From JALYNX01 sp963746905 (GTDB taxonomy: Bacteria > Actinomycetota > Acidimicrobiia > Spongiisociales > ZC4RG35): 64,000 nt of DNA. The notes beneath the pieces are model-generated. The model was not told the origin of the DNA, searched no databases, and saw only the letters and a program-made list of their open reading frames with translations. The translations under genes and the position numbers were made by a program. Shown piece by piece: positions 7,380 to 17,091 of the stretch (its first letter is position 1; each line of letters begins with the position of its first letter). The stretch is from positions 434,001-498,000 of the forward strand of contig CAVVCY010000003.1 in NCBI GenBank assembly GCA_963746905.1, given 5' to 3'.

Positions 7380-9427
7380 CGCAGACCCATCGCTCGTACG
7401 GCATGGATTTCGACAGGAACCTGCACCACGGAGAGCTCGGACTGACCGACGAGCAGATGATCGAGGTCTATCGCCTCATGCTCATGTCGCGGCGGGTCGA
7501 CGACCGCATGTTCGCTTTGCAACGTCAGGGCCGGGCGCCGTTCGTGGTCGGCTCCTCGGGCCACGAGGCGGTTCAAGTGGCTTCGGTGTTCGCACTCGAC
7601 CGCTCCAAGGATTGGATTCTCCCTTACTACCGGGATATGGGGGTGGCGCTTTCGTGGGGTTTCACCCCTGAGGACATCTTCCTCGGGGCGTTCGCCAAGA
7701 AGTCCGATCCGATGTCGGGCGGCCGCCAGCTCCCCGGCCACTGGTCGAGCCCCGAGCTCCGGGTCCTCACCCAGTCCTCGGTGATCGGCACCCAGTACCC
7801 GCACGCGGTCGGGATCGCCCAGGCCATCGTGAACCGGGGTGAGGATGCGGTGGTGGCTGTCTATGGCGGCGAGGGCTCGACCTCGGAAGGGGACTGGCAC
7901 GAAGCCATGAACTGGGCCGGCATCCGCAAGCTTCCCATCATCTTCGTGATCGAGAACAACAACTACGCGATCTCCGTGCCCAGTGAGGAGCAGGTGGCAG
8001 GGAGTATCGCCACCCGGGCTAAGGGATACGGGTTTCCCGGAGTCGAGGTCGACGGCAATCGCACCCTGCGGGTGCTCAAGGTGATGCAGGAGGCGGTGGC
8101 GAGGGCCCGCGCCGGCGAAGGTCCGACCCTCATCGAAGCCGAGACCTATCGCTACTACGCCCATACCTCGGACGACAACGACACCCTCTACCGGAGTCGC
8201 GAGGAGGTCGAGACCTGGCGCAAACGCGACCCGGTGGCCCGGGTTCGCCAGTACTTGATCGAGAACCGGCTACTGACCGAGGCCGAGGAGGATGCCCTCG
8301 ATGAGGCTGTGGTGAAGGTCCTGGCCGAGGCGGTGGAAGTCGCCGAGGCTGCTCCTCCACCGGACGAGCCAACATCTCGGGTTTACGCCAAGGTCATCGA
8401 GCCCGGGCCGGCGGTCACAGAGCCTGAGCCGGCCCCGACCGGGGAGATCGTCAACCTGATCACCGCGATCAACCGGGCCCTCCACGAGGTGTTCGAGGCT
8501 CACGATGACGTGGTGCTCTTCGGGGAGGATGTTGCCCGACGCAAGGGAGGGGTCTTCAAGGCCACCCAAGACCTCACCGACCGCTTCGGAGCCGACCGCT
8601 GCTTCAACACCCCGATCGCCGAATCCTCGATCATCGGCGCCGCCATCGGAATGTCCGCCGCCGGTTTCAAGGTGATCCCCGAGATCCAGTTCGCCGACTA
8701 CATCCACCCCGCCTTCGACCAATTGGTCTCCGAGGCGGCGAGGATCAGCTTCCGCTCCGATGGCCGCTGGCACGTGCCGATCGTGGTTCGGACTCCTTAC
8801 GGGGCGGGGATCCACGGAGCTCTTTATCACTCGCAGTCGATCGAATCGTTCTACGCACACGTGCCGGGTCTGAAGGTGGTGGTCCCGTCGACACCGGCCG
8901 ACGTCAAAGGGCTTCTCTTCACCGCGGTCGAGGACCCCGACCCGGTGATCTTCCTCGAGCCGAAGAAGCTGTATCGGCTGGCCAAGGGCCCCTATCCCGA
9001 GGGAGAGCATCGGGTGCCTCTCGGGCGCGCTGCGATCCGCCACCTGGGAACGGATCTCACGATCATCGCCTACGGGGCGATGGCCCACTTCGCGATGGAG
9101 GCGGTTCCGGTGCTCGAAGAGTTGGGAATCAGCCCCGAGGTGATCGACCTCCGCAGCCTCAAGCCACTCGACTGGGCGACCATCGAGGAGTCGATCAAGA
9201 AGACGTCACGGGCGCTGATCGTCCACGAGGACAACGAGTTTGTCGGTTACGGAGCGGAGATTGCGGCCCAACTTGCCGACAAGGCCTTCGAATGGCTCGA
9301 CGCCCCGGTCCGTCGCTACGCCATGCCCGATGTCCCGATCATGCCCTACGCCGGGTCGCTGGAGAACCAGCTCTACCCCACTCCTGAGGGGATCGTCCGC
9401 CACGCCCAGGACCTGGCGAAGTATTAG
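7376..9427 (+). CDS. Branched-chain 2-oxoacid dehydrogenase E1, alpha and beta subunits fused
   Basis: A 683-residue single-chain E1. Residues about 20-345 are the alpha part, with the thiamine diphosphate region GGEGSTSEGDWHEA and ENNNYA and an alpha-type Arg/His-rich active site. Residues about 360-683 are the beta part (LFGEDVARRKGGVFKATQDL, NTPIAESSIIG, IPEIQFADYIHPAFDQL). The enzyme decarboxylates branched-chain 2-oxoacids and passes the acyl group to E2 lipoyl. E2 and E3 are not in the window. The TTG start overlaps the leucine dehydrogenase stop; ATG 7403 is an alternative. Substrate class is inferred from the coupled leucine dehydrogenase. Confidence 0.88.
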   Translation: MTQTHRSYGMDFDRNLHHGELGLTDEQMIEVYRLMLMSRRVDDRMFALQRQGRAPFVVGSSGHEAVQVASVFALDRSKDWILPYYRDMGVALSWGFTPEDIFLGAFAKKSDPMSGGRQLPGHWSSPELRVLTQSSVIGTQYPHAVGIAQAIVNRGEDAVVAVYGGEGSTSEGDWHEAMNWAGIRKLPIIFVIENNNYAISVPSEEQVAGSIATRAKGYGFPGVEVDGNRTLRVLKVMQEAVARARAGEGPTLIEAETYRYYAHTSDDNDTLYRSREEVETWRKRDPVARVRQYLIENRLLTEAEEDALDEAVVKVLAEAVEVAEAAPPPDEPTSRVYAKVIEPGPAVTEPEPAPTGEIVNLITAINRALHEVFEAHDDVVLFGEDVARRKGGVFKATQDLTDRFGADRCFNTPIAESSIIGAAIGMSAAGFKVIPEIQFADYIHPAFDQLVSEAARISFRSDGRWHVPIVVRTPYGAGIHGALYHSQSIESFYAHVPGLKVVVPSTPADVKGLLFTAVEDPDPVIFLEPKKLYRLAKGPYPEGEHRVPLGRAAIRHLGTDLTIIAYGAMAHFAMEAVPVLEELGISPEVIDLRSLKPLDWATIEESIKKTSRALIVHEDNEFVGYGAEIAAQLADKAFEWLDAPVRRYAMPDVPIMPYAGSLENQLYPTPEGIVRHAQDLAKY

Positions 9428-9461
9428 GCGCCCTGCGGGGCTGCAGCGGGCAAGATGCTGT

Positions 9462-9526
9462 TGTCCCCCCTTTCTGAAGGGGGGACCGCCTGAGCGCAGT
9501 GAAGGCGAGGGGGGTTTGCCCCTCTA
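9462..9526. repeat. G/C-rich palindromic intergenic repeat (variant)
   Basis: The E1-argS gap carries GTCCCCCCTT / AAGGGGGGAC, a perfect 10-base stem with a 4-base loop, followed by CCGCCTGAGCGCAGTGAAGG and a second G-run. It resembles REP-type palindromic elements and is related in style, not base for base, to the repeats at 25935, 30857 and 45635. On the plus strand it could also act as a rho-independent-like stop before argS, but there is no T-run. Confidence 0.5.
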
Positions 9527-9538
9527 ACGTCACCTTGT

Positions 9539-11299
9539 ATGTCCCTGCTCGCCCACCTCTCCGACCTGGCCGGCCAAGCCTTCTCCCAATTGGGATTTCC
9601 TGCCGCCCTCGGAGAGGTGGTGCCCTCGCAGCGACCGGAGCTGGCCCAGTTCCAATGCAACGGTGCGATGGCCGCCGCCAAGACCGCAGGGCGGCCACCG
9701 GCCGAGATCGCAGCCGATGTGGTCCAGATTCTCGCTGCCAATGAGGACATCGCACGGGTCGAAGTTGCTCCGCCCGGCTTCGTCAACATCAACCTGACCG
9801 ACGAGGCCGTTGCCCGATGGGCGAATCTGACTGAGACTGACGACCATCTCGGCTACCCGCCGACCACCGACCCCGAGAATGTGGTCGTCGACTACGCCGG
9901 GCCCAACGTTTCCAAGGCGATGCACGTCGGCCACCTGAGGGCCACCATCATCGGTGACTCGCTGGCCCGTCTCTTCACGTTCGCCGGGCACCAGGTCACC
10001 CGCGACCCCCATTTCGGGGACTGGGGCTTCAACATGGGAGTAATGATCGCCGCCATCGCCGAAGAGCACCCCGACCTCCCCTACTTCAACCCTGGGTCCG
10101 ACTTCCCCGAGGTTTCGCCGATAACCCTGGACGACCTGGAGCGGATCTACCCGGAAGCGGCGGCTCGTGCCCGTGCCGACACCACCTTTGCCGACACCGC
10201 CCGTGAGGCGACAGTCCGTCTCCAGCAAGGCGATCCGGGGTATCTGGCCTTGTGGCGCCACATGAAGAATGCCTCCGAGGTCGCCCAGCGAGAGGACTTC
10301 GCCGCTCTCGGAGTCAATTTCGATCTCTGGTACGGGGAGTCCGACGTCCGGGACCGGATCGCGCCCATGGTCGCCTCGTTGATCGAGTCCGGGGTGACCG
10401 AGGAGTCAGATGGGGCGGTCGTGATCCGGGTCGTCGAGGAGGAGGACAAGCGCGACGTCCCTCCCCTGATCCTGGAATCGTCGGCAGGAGGCGCCCTCTA
10501 CGGGACCACCGACCTGGCAACCATCCAGATGCGCATCAAGGACCTGCACGCCGACCTTGTCCTCTACGTGGTCGACAAACGACAATCCGACCACTTCGTC
10601 CAGCTGTTCCGGGCCGCCCAAAAGGCGGGGATGATCCCCGACGGCACCCGGCTGGAGCACATCTGGTTCGGGACGATGAACGGCCCGGACGGCAAGCCGT
10701 TCAAGACCCGCGAGGGCGGCGTCGTCCGTCTCGCCGACGTGATCGAGATGCTCACCGACGCTGCCCGTCGCCGGCTCGACGAGGCCCATCTCGCCGAGGA
10801 CTATCCGGCCGAAGAGCGGGAGCAGATCGCCTCGATGGTGGGGATCGCCGCTTTGAAGCTCGGTGACCTGATCAACAACCGTGTCTCGGACTACGTGTTC
10901 GACCTGGAGCGGTTCAGCTCCTTCGAGGGCAAGACCGGCCCATATCTCCAATACGCGGCGGTCCGGATCAAATCGATCCTTCGCAAGGCAGCCGAGGCAG
11001 GGTTGGAGGCGGGTGAGATCGCCCCACCGGAGGTGGATGCCGAACGAGACCTGATGGTCGACCTCCTCCGGCTGCCAGAGGTGATCCAGCGCGCCATCGA
11101 CCTCCGCTCCCCCAACCATGTGGCTGAGTTCGCGTACGGGGTGGCAGGACGGTTCAACCGGTTCTACGACACCTGTCACATCCTCTCCGAGAGCGACCCG
11201 GTGAAACAGGCGTCATGGCTGGCAGTTTCGAAGTGGACCCTCAACGCTTTAGAGCGTCTGCTCGACCTGTTGGGGATCGAGATTCCCGACCGGATGTAG
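9539..11299 (+). CDS. argS: Arginyl-tRNA synthetase
   Basis: A 586-residue class I synthetase that charges tRNA-Arg. The ATP-binding HIGH motif appears as HVGH within AGPNVSKAMHVGHLRATIIG. The region FGTMNGPDGKPFKTREGG corresponds to the degenerate KMSKS loop, as in E. coli-type ArgRS. The N-terminal Arg-tRNA-S additional domain (about 1-90) and C-terminal DALR anticodon-binding helices (about 460-586) are present. Length is normal. ATG 9539 has no clear Shine-Dalgarno. Confidence 0.97.
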   Translation: MSLLAHLSDLAGQAFSQLGFPAALGEVVPSQRPELAQFQCNGAMAAAKTAGRPPAEIAADVVQILAANEDIARVEVAPPGFVNINLTDEAVARWANLTETDDHLGYPPTTDPENVVVDYAGPNVSKAMHVGHLRATIIGDSLARLFTFAGHQVTRDPHFGDWGFNMGVMIAAIAEEHPDLPYFNPGSDFPEVSPITLDDLERIYPEAAARARADTTFADTAREATVRLQQGDPGYLALWRHMKNASEVAQREDFAALGVNFDLWYGESDVRDRIAPMVASLIESGVTEESDGAVVIRVVEEEDKRDVPPLILESSAGGALYGTTDLATIQMRIKDLHADLVLYVVDKRQSDHFVQLFRAAQKAGMIPDGTRLEHIWFGTMNGPDGKPFKTREGGVVRLADVIEMLTDAARRRLDEAHLAEDYPAEEREQIASMVGIAALKLGDLINNRVSDYVFDLERFSSFEGKTGPYLQYAAVRIKSILRKAAEAGLEAGEIAPPEVDAERDLMVDLLRLPEVIQRAIDLRSPNHVAEFAYGVAGRFNRFYDTCHILSESDPVKQASWLAVSKWTLNALERLLDLLGIEIPDRM

Positions 11300-11301
11300 T
11301 C

Positions 11302-12144
11302 ATGGCCATCACGATGCGTCCCGCCCGTCAGGACGATGTTCCCGAGATCGAGGCCTGGACCCGGGACACCTTCACCTGGGGCGACTATGTCGGCGAAAGC
11401 CTGCCGACCTGGATCGACGACCCGTCATCACTGGTGGTGGTCTGCGTCGATGGAGCCGACCGACCGATCGCCATGTCACGATCCGAGATGCTCGCCCCAA
11501 CCGAAGGCTGGTTGAGCGCAGCGCGGGTCCATCCGGAGCATCGACGGGCTGGCCTCGGCGCGGCGATGAACGACTTCGGCGTGGAGTGGGCCCGGGAGCG
11601 GGGAGCCAAGATCGTGCGGCTGGTCATCGAGGATGGCAACACCGCCGCCCAGGCTCAGGTAGCCAAGCTCGGCTATCGGAACACATGCATCTGGGTCCGG
11701 GGCGAAGCGAAGACACCGCGCGGCCCGCTGCCACGGGAACGGGACCGTCTCCACCCAGCCTCGAGCGCAGATGCCGACGCCGGGTGGCTGCTCTGGCTCG
11801 GCAGCGAATTGGCCCGATCCGGACGGGAGCTCTACCCGGGGCATTGGCGTTGGCGTAGGGCGCTCCGCTCCGACCTCGACCAACCGGTGGCCGACGGCCA
11901 CCTCTATCAGGGCGGAGCCGGATGGGTGGTGGCAGGTCCCGACGAGGACACGCTGGCGGTGGGGTGGATGGTCACCGACCCCGCCGATTGCCCGGCGCTA
12001 TTGGAGGGGATCGCCGAGGTCGCCCGTCAGTTGGGGATGGCCGGGATTGAGATCTTCATCCCGGAGACACCATGGAGCAGTGAGGCCCTGGTTCGGGAAG
12101 GCTTCACAACCCGACGGGTATTGATCTACGCCAAAAGTCTCTGA
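11302..12144 (+). CDS. GNAT family N-acetyltransferase
   Basis: A 280-residue protein whose first half (about 3-140) is a GNAT domain: the acetyl-CoA-binding motif A is ARVHPEHRRAGLGAAM (R/Q-x-x-G-x-G/A), followed by NTAAQAQVAKLGY. The second half, about 150-280, looks like a degenerate second GNAT-like lobe. ATG 11302 sits two bases after the argS stop, so it is probably cotranscribed. The substrate cannot be read from sequence. Confidence 0.8.
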   Translation: MAITMRPARQDDVPEIEAWTRDTFTWGDYVGESLPTWIDDPSSLVVVCVDGADRPIAMSRSEMLAPTEGWLSAARVHPEHRRAGLGAAMNDFGVEWARERGAKIVRLVIEDGNTAAQAQVAKLGYRNTCIWVRGEAKTPRGPLPRERDRLHPASSADADAGWLLWLGSELARSGRELYPGHWRWRRALRSDLDQPVADGHLYQGGAGWVVAGPDEDTLAVGWMVTDPADCPALLEGIAEVARQLGMAGIEIFIPETPWSSEALVREGFTTRRVLIYAKSL

Positions 12145-12146
12145 GC

Positions 12147-12737
12147 TCAGGCGAAAATCACCATCGTGCCAATGGCCCAGACCACGAACAGGACCGGAAC
12201 TTCGGCGTTGTCCAACCAGTCCGGTGCCTTCGGCGCCCAGCGAATGAGCAACGAAAGTGGTACCCCGATCAGCGGCATGACCACCATCCCGGCCACTCCC
12301 ACCGCGCGCAGGCCCTCGGCGCCCTTGTGCAAGGGCTCGGGAAGGTCACCGATCACCTTGCTGATCACTCCGTAGAGGAGCAGGGCACCAAACCCTATGA
12401 GGAACACCGCCACGGTGCGACCGATGCCCACCTCCCAGAGTTGGAAGCCAACCAGTTTCCGACCCCGACCGAGTGGGCCCTCCGACGCGACTCCGAGGCA
12501 GAAGAGGCCGACGATGGCGAGGACCAGGGCCGAGGCGAGCATCCCTCCGGTGGAGAGCTCCTGGACCACATTGACGATTTCGAAGCCTGCCAGCAGCACT
12601 GCGATCGATAGGCCGACCAGCAGGCTTCCCAGGACCATGAGCCCTACGTCGAGCATCGTTCCGAAGGCCCCGTAGGCGAGGATCGCGTAATGCTTGACCA
12701 TGGCGAGGGGATCGGTGCGGCTGGCGCTCTCGGTCAA
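12147..12737 (-). CDS. Integral membrane protein, function unknown
   Basis: A 196-residue hydrophobic protein with about five transmembrane segments (for example LDVGLMVLGSLLVGLSIAV and a C-terminal VPVLFVVWAIGTMVIF). I do not recognise a family. The TTG start at 12735-12737 has a strong GGAGGA nearby and overlaps the glcF stop as TTGA, so it is translationally coupled to the glycolate oxidase genes. A role as transporter or membrane partner is conceivable, but only position supports it. Confidence 0.65.
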   Translation of the reverse strand: MTESASRTDPLAMVKHYAILAYGAFGTMLDVGLMVLGSLLVGLSIAVLLAGFEIVNVVQELSTGGMLASALVLAIVGLFCLGVASEGPLGRGRKLVGFQLWEVGIGRTVAVFLIGFGALLLYGVISKVIGDLPEPLHKGAEGLRAVGVAGMVVMPLIGVPLSLLIRWAPKAPDWLDNAEVPVLFVVWAIGTMVIFA

Positions 12738-13987
12738 CGTGACTCCTCCAAGACGGCGACGATACCGCCCGGGTTTTCCCGTTTGATGGCTTCCAAGTAC
12801 CACTCGATGGGATGGGCGATCTCAAAGCCGTCACCAAGCGCGCTCCGCAACTGCATCTCACATCCGGCATTGGCCGAAGCCACCCTTGTCACCCCAGCAG
12901 AACGCACCTGGGCAGCCTTTCGGTTTCCGAGTTCCTGAGAAGCCTCCGGCTGGAGGACGGTGTAGAGACCGGCGGCGCCACAGCACATCCCGTTGGGGTC
13001 GATCTCCACCACTTCGTATCCGGCTGCTTCCAGGATCAGGCGCGGCTCGGCGGTGACCTTCTGGGCGTGACGGAGATGGCAGGGATCCTGGACTCCGATC
13101 GGTCCCAACGAGACGGCTGCCCTGGGCAGCAAGCCCTTGTCGATGGCTCGGGCCACTGCCACCGTGACATCGACGGTGGTCGAGCCGACCACCTCACCGC
13201 CAGCCGCCCAGTGGTCGTAGTCCCGTAGGTGGGCCGAGCACCCGGCCACAGTCGCCACCACCATGTCGTACCCGCTCAATACCGGGGTGTTGCGTTCGGC
13301 GAGCCGGTGCGCCTCAGGCGCTTTTCCGTCGTGGGCTGCGAGGGCGCCACAACAGGTCTGGCCTGCCGGAACCTCGACCCGATATCCCGCCATCTCCAAC
13401 AATTCGACCGCGGCGTGGTTCACCGGTTGGAACCATTGGTCCTGGATGCAGCCGGCCAGCAAAGCGACCCGGCCCGACCTCCCATCGCCCCCGTTGTGGC
13501 CGACAACAGATCCAGGCCGGGTCTGTAGTCGGCGCATCCCCGCCGCCAACCGACGCCAACGACGAGGGGCCACTTTGGCCGCCCCGACCCGCTGGCCGAG
13601 GCTGAGGGCCCCGGTTCCGAACTTGAGCGATCGTCGGGAGCCGAGCACCGAGCCGAGCAGAAAGGCCCGGAGACGATGAGATATCGAAGGCCGTTGGGCC
13701 ACGATCTCGGCCCGGGTCCCCTCGAGGGTTCGCCCGTACGGAACGAGGCCAGGGCAGACCGGCTCACAGGCACGACAGCCGAGGCAGAAGTCCATGATCC
13801 CCTGGAAGGTGGCGTCGACCTCGACCACCCCTGCGTGGACCGCGCTCATCGCATGGAGCCTGCCACGAGGCGATGCGGTCTCCCGGCCGGTGAGACGGAA
13901 GGTGGGGCAATGCGGAAGACACAACCCGCACTGAACACAGGCGTTCAACTCATCGGTGGTCGGATGCTCATCTGTGACCCAACCCAT
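12734..13987 (-). CDS. glcF: Glycolate oxidase iron-sulfur subunit GlcF
   Basis: A 417-residue electron-transfer subunit of glycolate oxidase. Two [4Fe-4S] motifs are visible: CVQCGLCLPHC at 17-27 and CLGCRACEPVC at 68-78. Two CCG domains follow (CCGALAAHDGKAPEA and CCGAAGLYTVLQPEAS). ATG 13985-13987 shares a base with the glcE stop (TGATG). The open frame continues upstream antisense to the real glcE coding; that extension is not part of the protein. With glcD and glcE it oxidises glycolate to glyoxylate at the membrane. Confidence 0.93.
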   Translation of the reverse strand: MGWVTDEHPTTDELNACVQCGLCLPHCPTFRLTGRETASPRGRLHAMSAVHAGVVEVDATFQGIMDFCLGCRACEPVCPGLVPYGRTLEGTRAEIVAQRPSISHRLRAFLLGSVLGSRRSLKFGTGALSLGQRVGAAKVAPRRWRRLAAGMRRLQTRPGSVVGHNGGDGRSGRVALLAGCIQDQWFQPVNHAAVELLEMAGYRVEVPAGQTCCGALAAHDGKAPEAHRLAERNTPVLSGYDMVVATVAGCSAHLRDYDHWAAGGEVVGSTTVDVTVAVARAIDKGLLPRAAVSLGPIGVQDPCHLRHAQKVTAEPRLILEAAGYEVVEIDPNGMCCGAAGLYTVLQPEASQELGNRKAAQVRSAGVTRVASANAGCEMQLRSALGDGFEIAHPIEWYLEAIKRENPGGIVAVLEESR

Positions 13988-15099
13988 CAGATGCCACCGG
14001 GAAGCCGGCCCGGGTTGAGCACCCGGGCGGGGTCGAACTCGCCGATCAGCCGACGTTGGATGTCGAGGCCTGGGGGCGGGGAGCCCCAGGGGTCGAAATC
14101 GGAGAGGGAGCCGGCGGGCGAATCGACAACCACCAGCCGTCCGTCGTTGGCCTCGGCCCATTCCCTGAGACCGACCATCCCTTCCGCGTCGTCGGAGCCG
14201 AGACGGATCTCTCCTGCACCGTGGATTGCCAGATATCGCCATCCGGGCGGCAATTCGGCAATGGCTCCCGCCACCAGCGCAGGTGGCACCCGCAACGACC
14301 ATTGGAAGTCGCCGAGGGGATCGTTGGGCCAAACGTGACCGGGCGTAAGTTCGCCGCCAATCTGGCGAGCACTTGCTTCGACCTCCTGATCGATGCCCCA
14401 GAGGAAGACCGTGGTCACTCCATCGCTTTCGAGTACGGCCAAAGGCCGTGAAAGCAGATGAAGACGATCCGGGTCCGGGTCCGTGACCATCACCTTGGCT
14501 CTCGGCACCGGCCACAACTTGAGACAGACCGAAACCACAACGCCCAGGGCTCCGAAGGCGCCAACCACGAAACGAGACAGGTCGTAACCGGAGACGTTTT
14601 TCACCACCCGACCACCCGCCCGGACAATGCGCCCGTCGCCGGTAACCAGGGTCACTTCGAGGAGGCGCTCCCGGGTGCCGAGAAGACGTGCCCGCTTCAA
14701 CGAGGAAACCCCGGCAGAAATCACCCCACCGATGGTCGCGGGCCCTGGATTCTCGGGCATCACCGCCGTTTGGCTCCTCCCCGCCAGCATCTCCTCGAAC
14801 CTGGCCACCGGCGTACCCGACCCGAGCACCAGAGTCAGATCGTCCGGTTCCCAGGCCTCAATCGCATCGAGGCGGTCGGTCAGAAGCACCAAGTCGGGCT
14901 TCTCAGGTCGGCCATAGCCCTGATGAGAGCCACCACCCCAGACTTGAACCCTGAGCCGGTTCTCGGTGGCGAAACGGAGGACTGTGGAGACGTCTTCAGG
15001 GGAGGATGGGGCGAAACCGGTCGAGGCCACCGAGCCTGTCGGGATATCGGCTTCCATGCTCCGGAGCGCGGCCGGTATCGCGCCGGGGAGAACAGTCAA
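13987..15099 (-). CDS. glcE: Glycolate oxidase FAD-binding subunit GlcE
   Basis: A 370-residue FAD-binding (PCMH-type) subunit. The flavin-binding elements are WGGGSHQGYG, PATIGGVISAG and GRVVKNVSGYDLSRFVVGAFGA split by normal spacing. The C-terminus ends FDPARVLNPGRL, typical of FAD-linked oxidases. TTG 15097-15099 overlaps the glcD stop by TTGA; an upstream ATG at 15150 would overlap glcD by 55 bases and add unrelated residues. Part of a D-E-F operon in the usual order. Confidence 0.9.
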   Translation of the reverse strand: MTVLPGAIPAALRSMEADIPTGSVASTGFAPSSPEDVSTVLRFATENRLRVQVWGGGSHQGYGRPEKPDLVLLTDRLDAIEAWEPDDLTLVLGSGTPVARFEEMLAGRSQTAVMPENPGPATIGGVISAGVSSLKRARLLGTRERLLEVTLVTGDGRIVRAGGRVVKNVSGYDLSRFVVGAFGALGVVVSVCLKLWPVPRAKVMVTDPDPDRLHLLSRPLAVLESDGVTTVFLWGIDQEVEASARQIGGELTPGHVWPNDPLGDFQWSLRVPPALVAGAIAELPPGWRYLAIHGAGEIRLGSDDAEGMVGLREWAEANDGRLVVVDSPAGSLSDFDPWGSPPPGLDIQRRLIGEFDPARVLNPGRLPGGI

Positions 15100-16523
15100 A
15101 CCCAGGCTCCCTCGGGTATCTCTTTGCGGACTCCACCAAAGTCGAAGCACAGGGAGCCCTGGGGCAAGACCTTGGATGGGTTGAAGGTCGCGTCAGGATC
15201 GAACACCTTCTTGAGCCGGGCCTGGGCGTCGAGATCCAGCTCGCTGAAGTTCATCCGCATCAAATCCCGCTTCTCGATCCCGATCCCATGCTCCCCGGAG
15301 AGTGCGCCGCCGTTGCGAAGGCAAAGAGTCACGATCTCATCGCCGGCCTGGCGCACTTTGGCCGCAGCCACCGGGTCCGAGGAGTCGAAGGCGATCAAGG
15401 GATGGAGGTTGCCGTCTCCGGCATGAAAGACGTTGACCAGGAGAAGGCCGTGACGATCGGCGATCTCGTAGACCTCGCGCATGGTCTCCACCAGTCGGGT
15501 GCGGGGAACCACCGTGTCGTGGAGGTAGTAGTCCGGCGCCAACTGGGCGACCGCACCGAAGGCGGACTTGCGGCCCTTCCACAGGAGTTGGCGCTCGGCC
15601 TCGGTGGCAGCCACACGGATCGCCTGAGAATGACGGCGGTTGGCTATCTCCTGAACCAGAGCGGCTTCGGCCACGACGCCAGCGGTTTCGCCCACGACCT
15701 CGACGAGCAGGATCGCCGCCCGATTGGTGGGGAGGCCGGCCTGCAGCCAGTTCTCGACCGCCTGCATCATCCGCTGGTCCATCATCTCCAGAGCGGCGGG
15801 TACACACCCGGCGCCGATTATGTCCGAGACCGTGCCGCAAGCGTCTTCGACCCGGTCGAAGTCGATGAGCATCGTCCTCACGTCGGGGTCGACCGGGATG
15901 AGCCGAACCAGAGCCCTGGTGACGACGCCCAACGTGCCCTCGGAGCCCACGATCAGGCCCTTGAGATCGAGACCAGGGGTGTCAGGGGCAAGGCCGCCCA
16001 GGAGCATGACCTCGCCACCGGCGAGGACCACCTCGAGACCGAGAATGTGACTGGTGGTGCTCCCCTCGGCCAGGCAGTGGGGCCCACCGCTGTTGTTGGC
16101 CACATTGCCACCGACGGTGCACGCCGACTGCGACGACGGGTCGGGGGCGAACTGGAGGCCAAATGGCGCCGCGGCCCGGGTCAGATCCAGATTGATCACA
16201 CCGGCGCCGACCCATGCCGCACTGTTCTCGACGTCGATGTCGATGGTGTTGAGGGAGGTCGTCGACACGACGACCCCACCCTCGGTGGGACTGGCTCCCG
16301 CGGTTAGCCCGGTGCCGGCGCCACGGGCTACCACCGGGGCCACGTTGGCCTCGGCGATCTTCACGATCTCGGCCACTTCTTGGGTAGTTCGAGGGAAGAC
16401 CACGCAATTGGGATGGCCGCGGACCAGAGAAGAGGCGTCCTTGGAGTAGAGATAGAGCTCCACGGGCTCGTGTAGGACCCGATCGGCGCCGAGCAGTTGT
16501 TCGAGCTCAGAGATCAGCGACAT
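15096..16523 (-). CDS. glcD: Glycolate oxidase catalytic subunit GlcD
   Basis: A 475-residue FAD-linked oxidase that dehydrogenates glycolate (possibly D-lactate). FAD-binding: RGAGTGLTAGASPTEGG, VGGNVANNSGGPH, GLIVGSEGTLGVVT. The C-terminal domain carries VFHAGDGNLHP and SGEHGIGIEKR, both characteristic of GlcD/D-lactate dehydrogenases. I use ATG 16521-16523, giving MSLISELEQLLG, the usual beginning; a longer frame overlaps the preceding membrane gene. First gene of the glcDEF operon, so the oxidase specificity is supported by its partners. Confidence 0.93.
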   Translation of the reverse strand: MSLISELEQLLGADRVLHEPVELYLYSKDASSLVRGHPNCVVFPRTTQEVAEIVKIAEANVAPVVARGAGTGLTAGASPTEGGVVVSTTSLNTIDIDVENSAAWVGAGVINLDLTRAAAPFGLQFAPDPSSQSACTVGGNVANNSGGPHCLAEGSTTSHILGLEVVLAGGEVMLLGGLAPDTPGLDLKGLIVGSEGTLGVVTRALVRLIPVDPDVRTMLIDFDRVEDACGTVSDIIGAGCVPAALEMMDQRMMQAVENWLQAGLPTNRAAILLVEVVGETAGVVAEAALVQEIANRRHSQAIRVAATEAERQLLWKGRKSAFGAVAQLAPDYYLHDTVVPRTRLVETMREVYEIADRHGLLLVNVFHAGDGNLHPLIAFDSSDPVAAAKVRQAGDEIVTLCLRNGGALSGEHGIGIEKRDLMRMNFSELDLDAQARLKKVFDPDATFNPSKVLPQGSLCFDFGGVRKEIPEGAWV

Positions 16524-16569
16524 CGGTTGAAACGATAGGGGCAAACCCCCAACGCGTCGGCCCGTCTCG

Positions 16570-17064
16570 CTAATCCGCTTCGGTCTTTGGCCTCCCACTA
16601 CGACCAAGCTCCCTGACGAAGTTGGAGAAGATCCCGGCAGGGGAAGCCAACTCCAGGAGGAACCCCAGTTGGAGCAATCCGAGACTGGCCAGCGAAAGGT
16701 TCACCAGCTGGATGGCGGCGTAGATTCCGCTGAAGACCATGGCGATCGTCCAGCTCATTCGTGGTATCCAGATCGTGGGATCGGGATGTCGATTGATGTA
16801 GACATCGATCACTATCGAAATGACGATGGCGGCTGAACCGAACCTTATGGTCGCCTCGAGATCCTCGGTCATGTAGAAGACCGGGATCAGGAGCAAGGCC
16901 AGAAAGGCGACAGTGAACGCCTGGCGGACGATGGTCTTCACCCGCCACAGGTTGATCGGGTCCCAGGTAGTGGAGTCGTCTCGAAGCCATGCGATCAGGG
17001 CAGCAAACCCGGCGAGGCTGACTGACAACCCGGCAACCGTGGTGAAAAAGAACTGACCTTCCAC
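16570..17064 (-). CDS. Small membrane protein (164 aa), function unknown
   Basis: A four-helix membrane protein: segments at about 4-25, 48-66, 74-89 and 105-150. It begins MEGQFFFTTVAGLSVSLAGFAA and ends in a charged tail. I know no function. GTG 17062-17064 is preceded by a weak purine stretch. It lies upstream of glcD on the same strand with a 46-base gap, so cotranscription is possible. Confidence 0.6.
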   Translation of the reverse strand: MEGQFFFTTVAGLSVSLAGFAALIAWLRDDSTTWDPINLWRVKTIVRQAFTVAFLALLLIPVFYMTEDLEATIRFGSAAIVISIVIDVYINRHPDPTIWIPRMSWTIAMVFSGIYAAIQLVNLSLASLGLLQLGFLLELASPAGIFSNFVRELGRSGRPKTEAD

Positions 17065-17091
17065 TTACCCGTGATCGTACCGATGAGGCCT

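Noticed and set aside
9462..9526. A rho-independent terminator for the E1 gene
   Set aside because: The hairpin is strong but no T-run follows, and it resembles dispersed G/C palindromes. I list it as a repeat.
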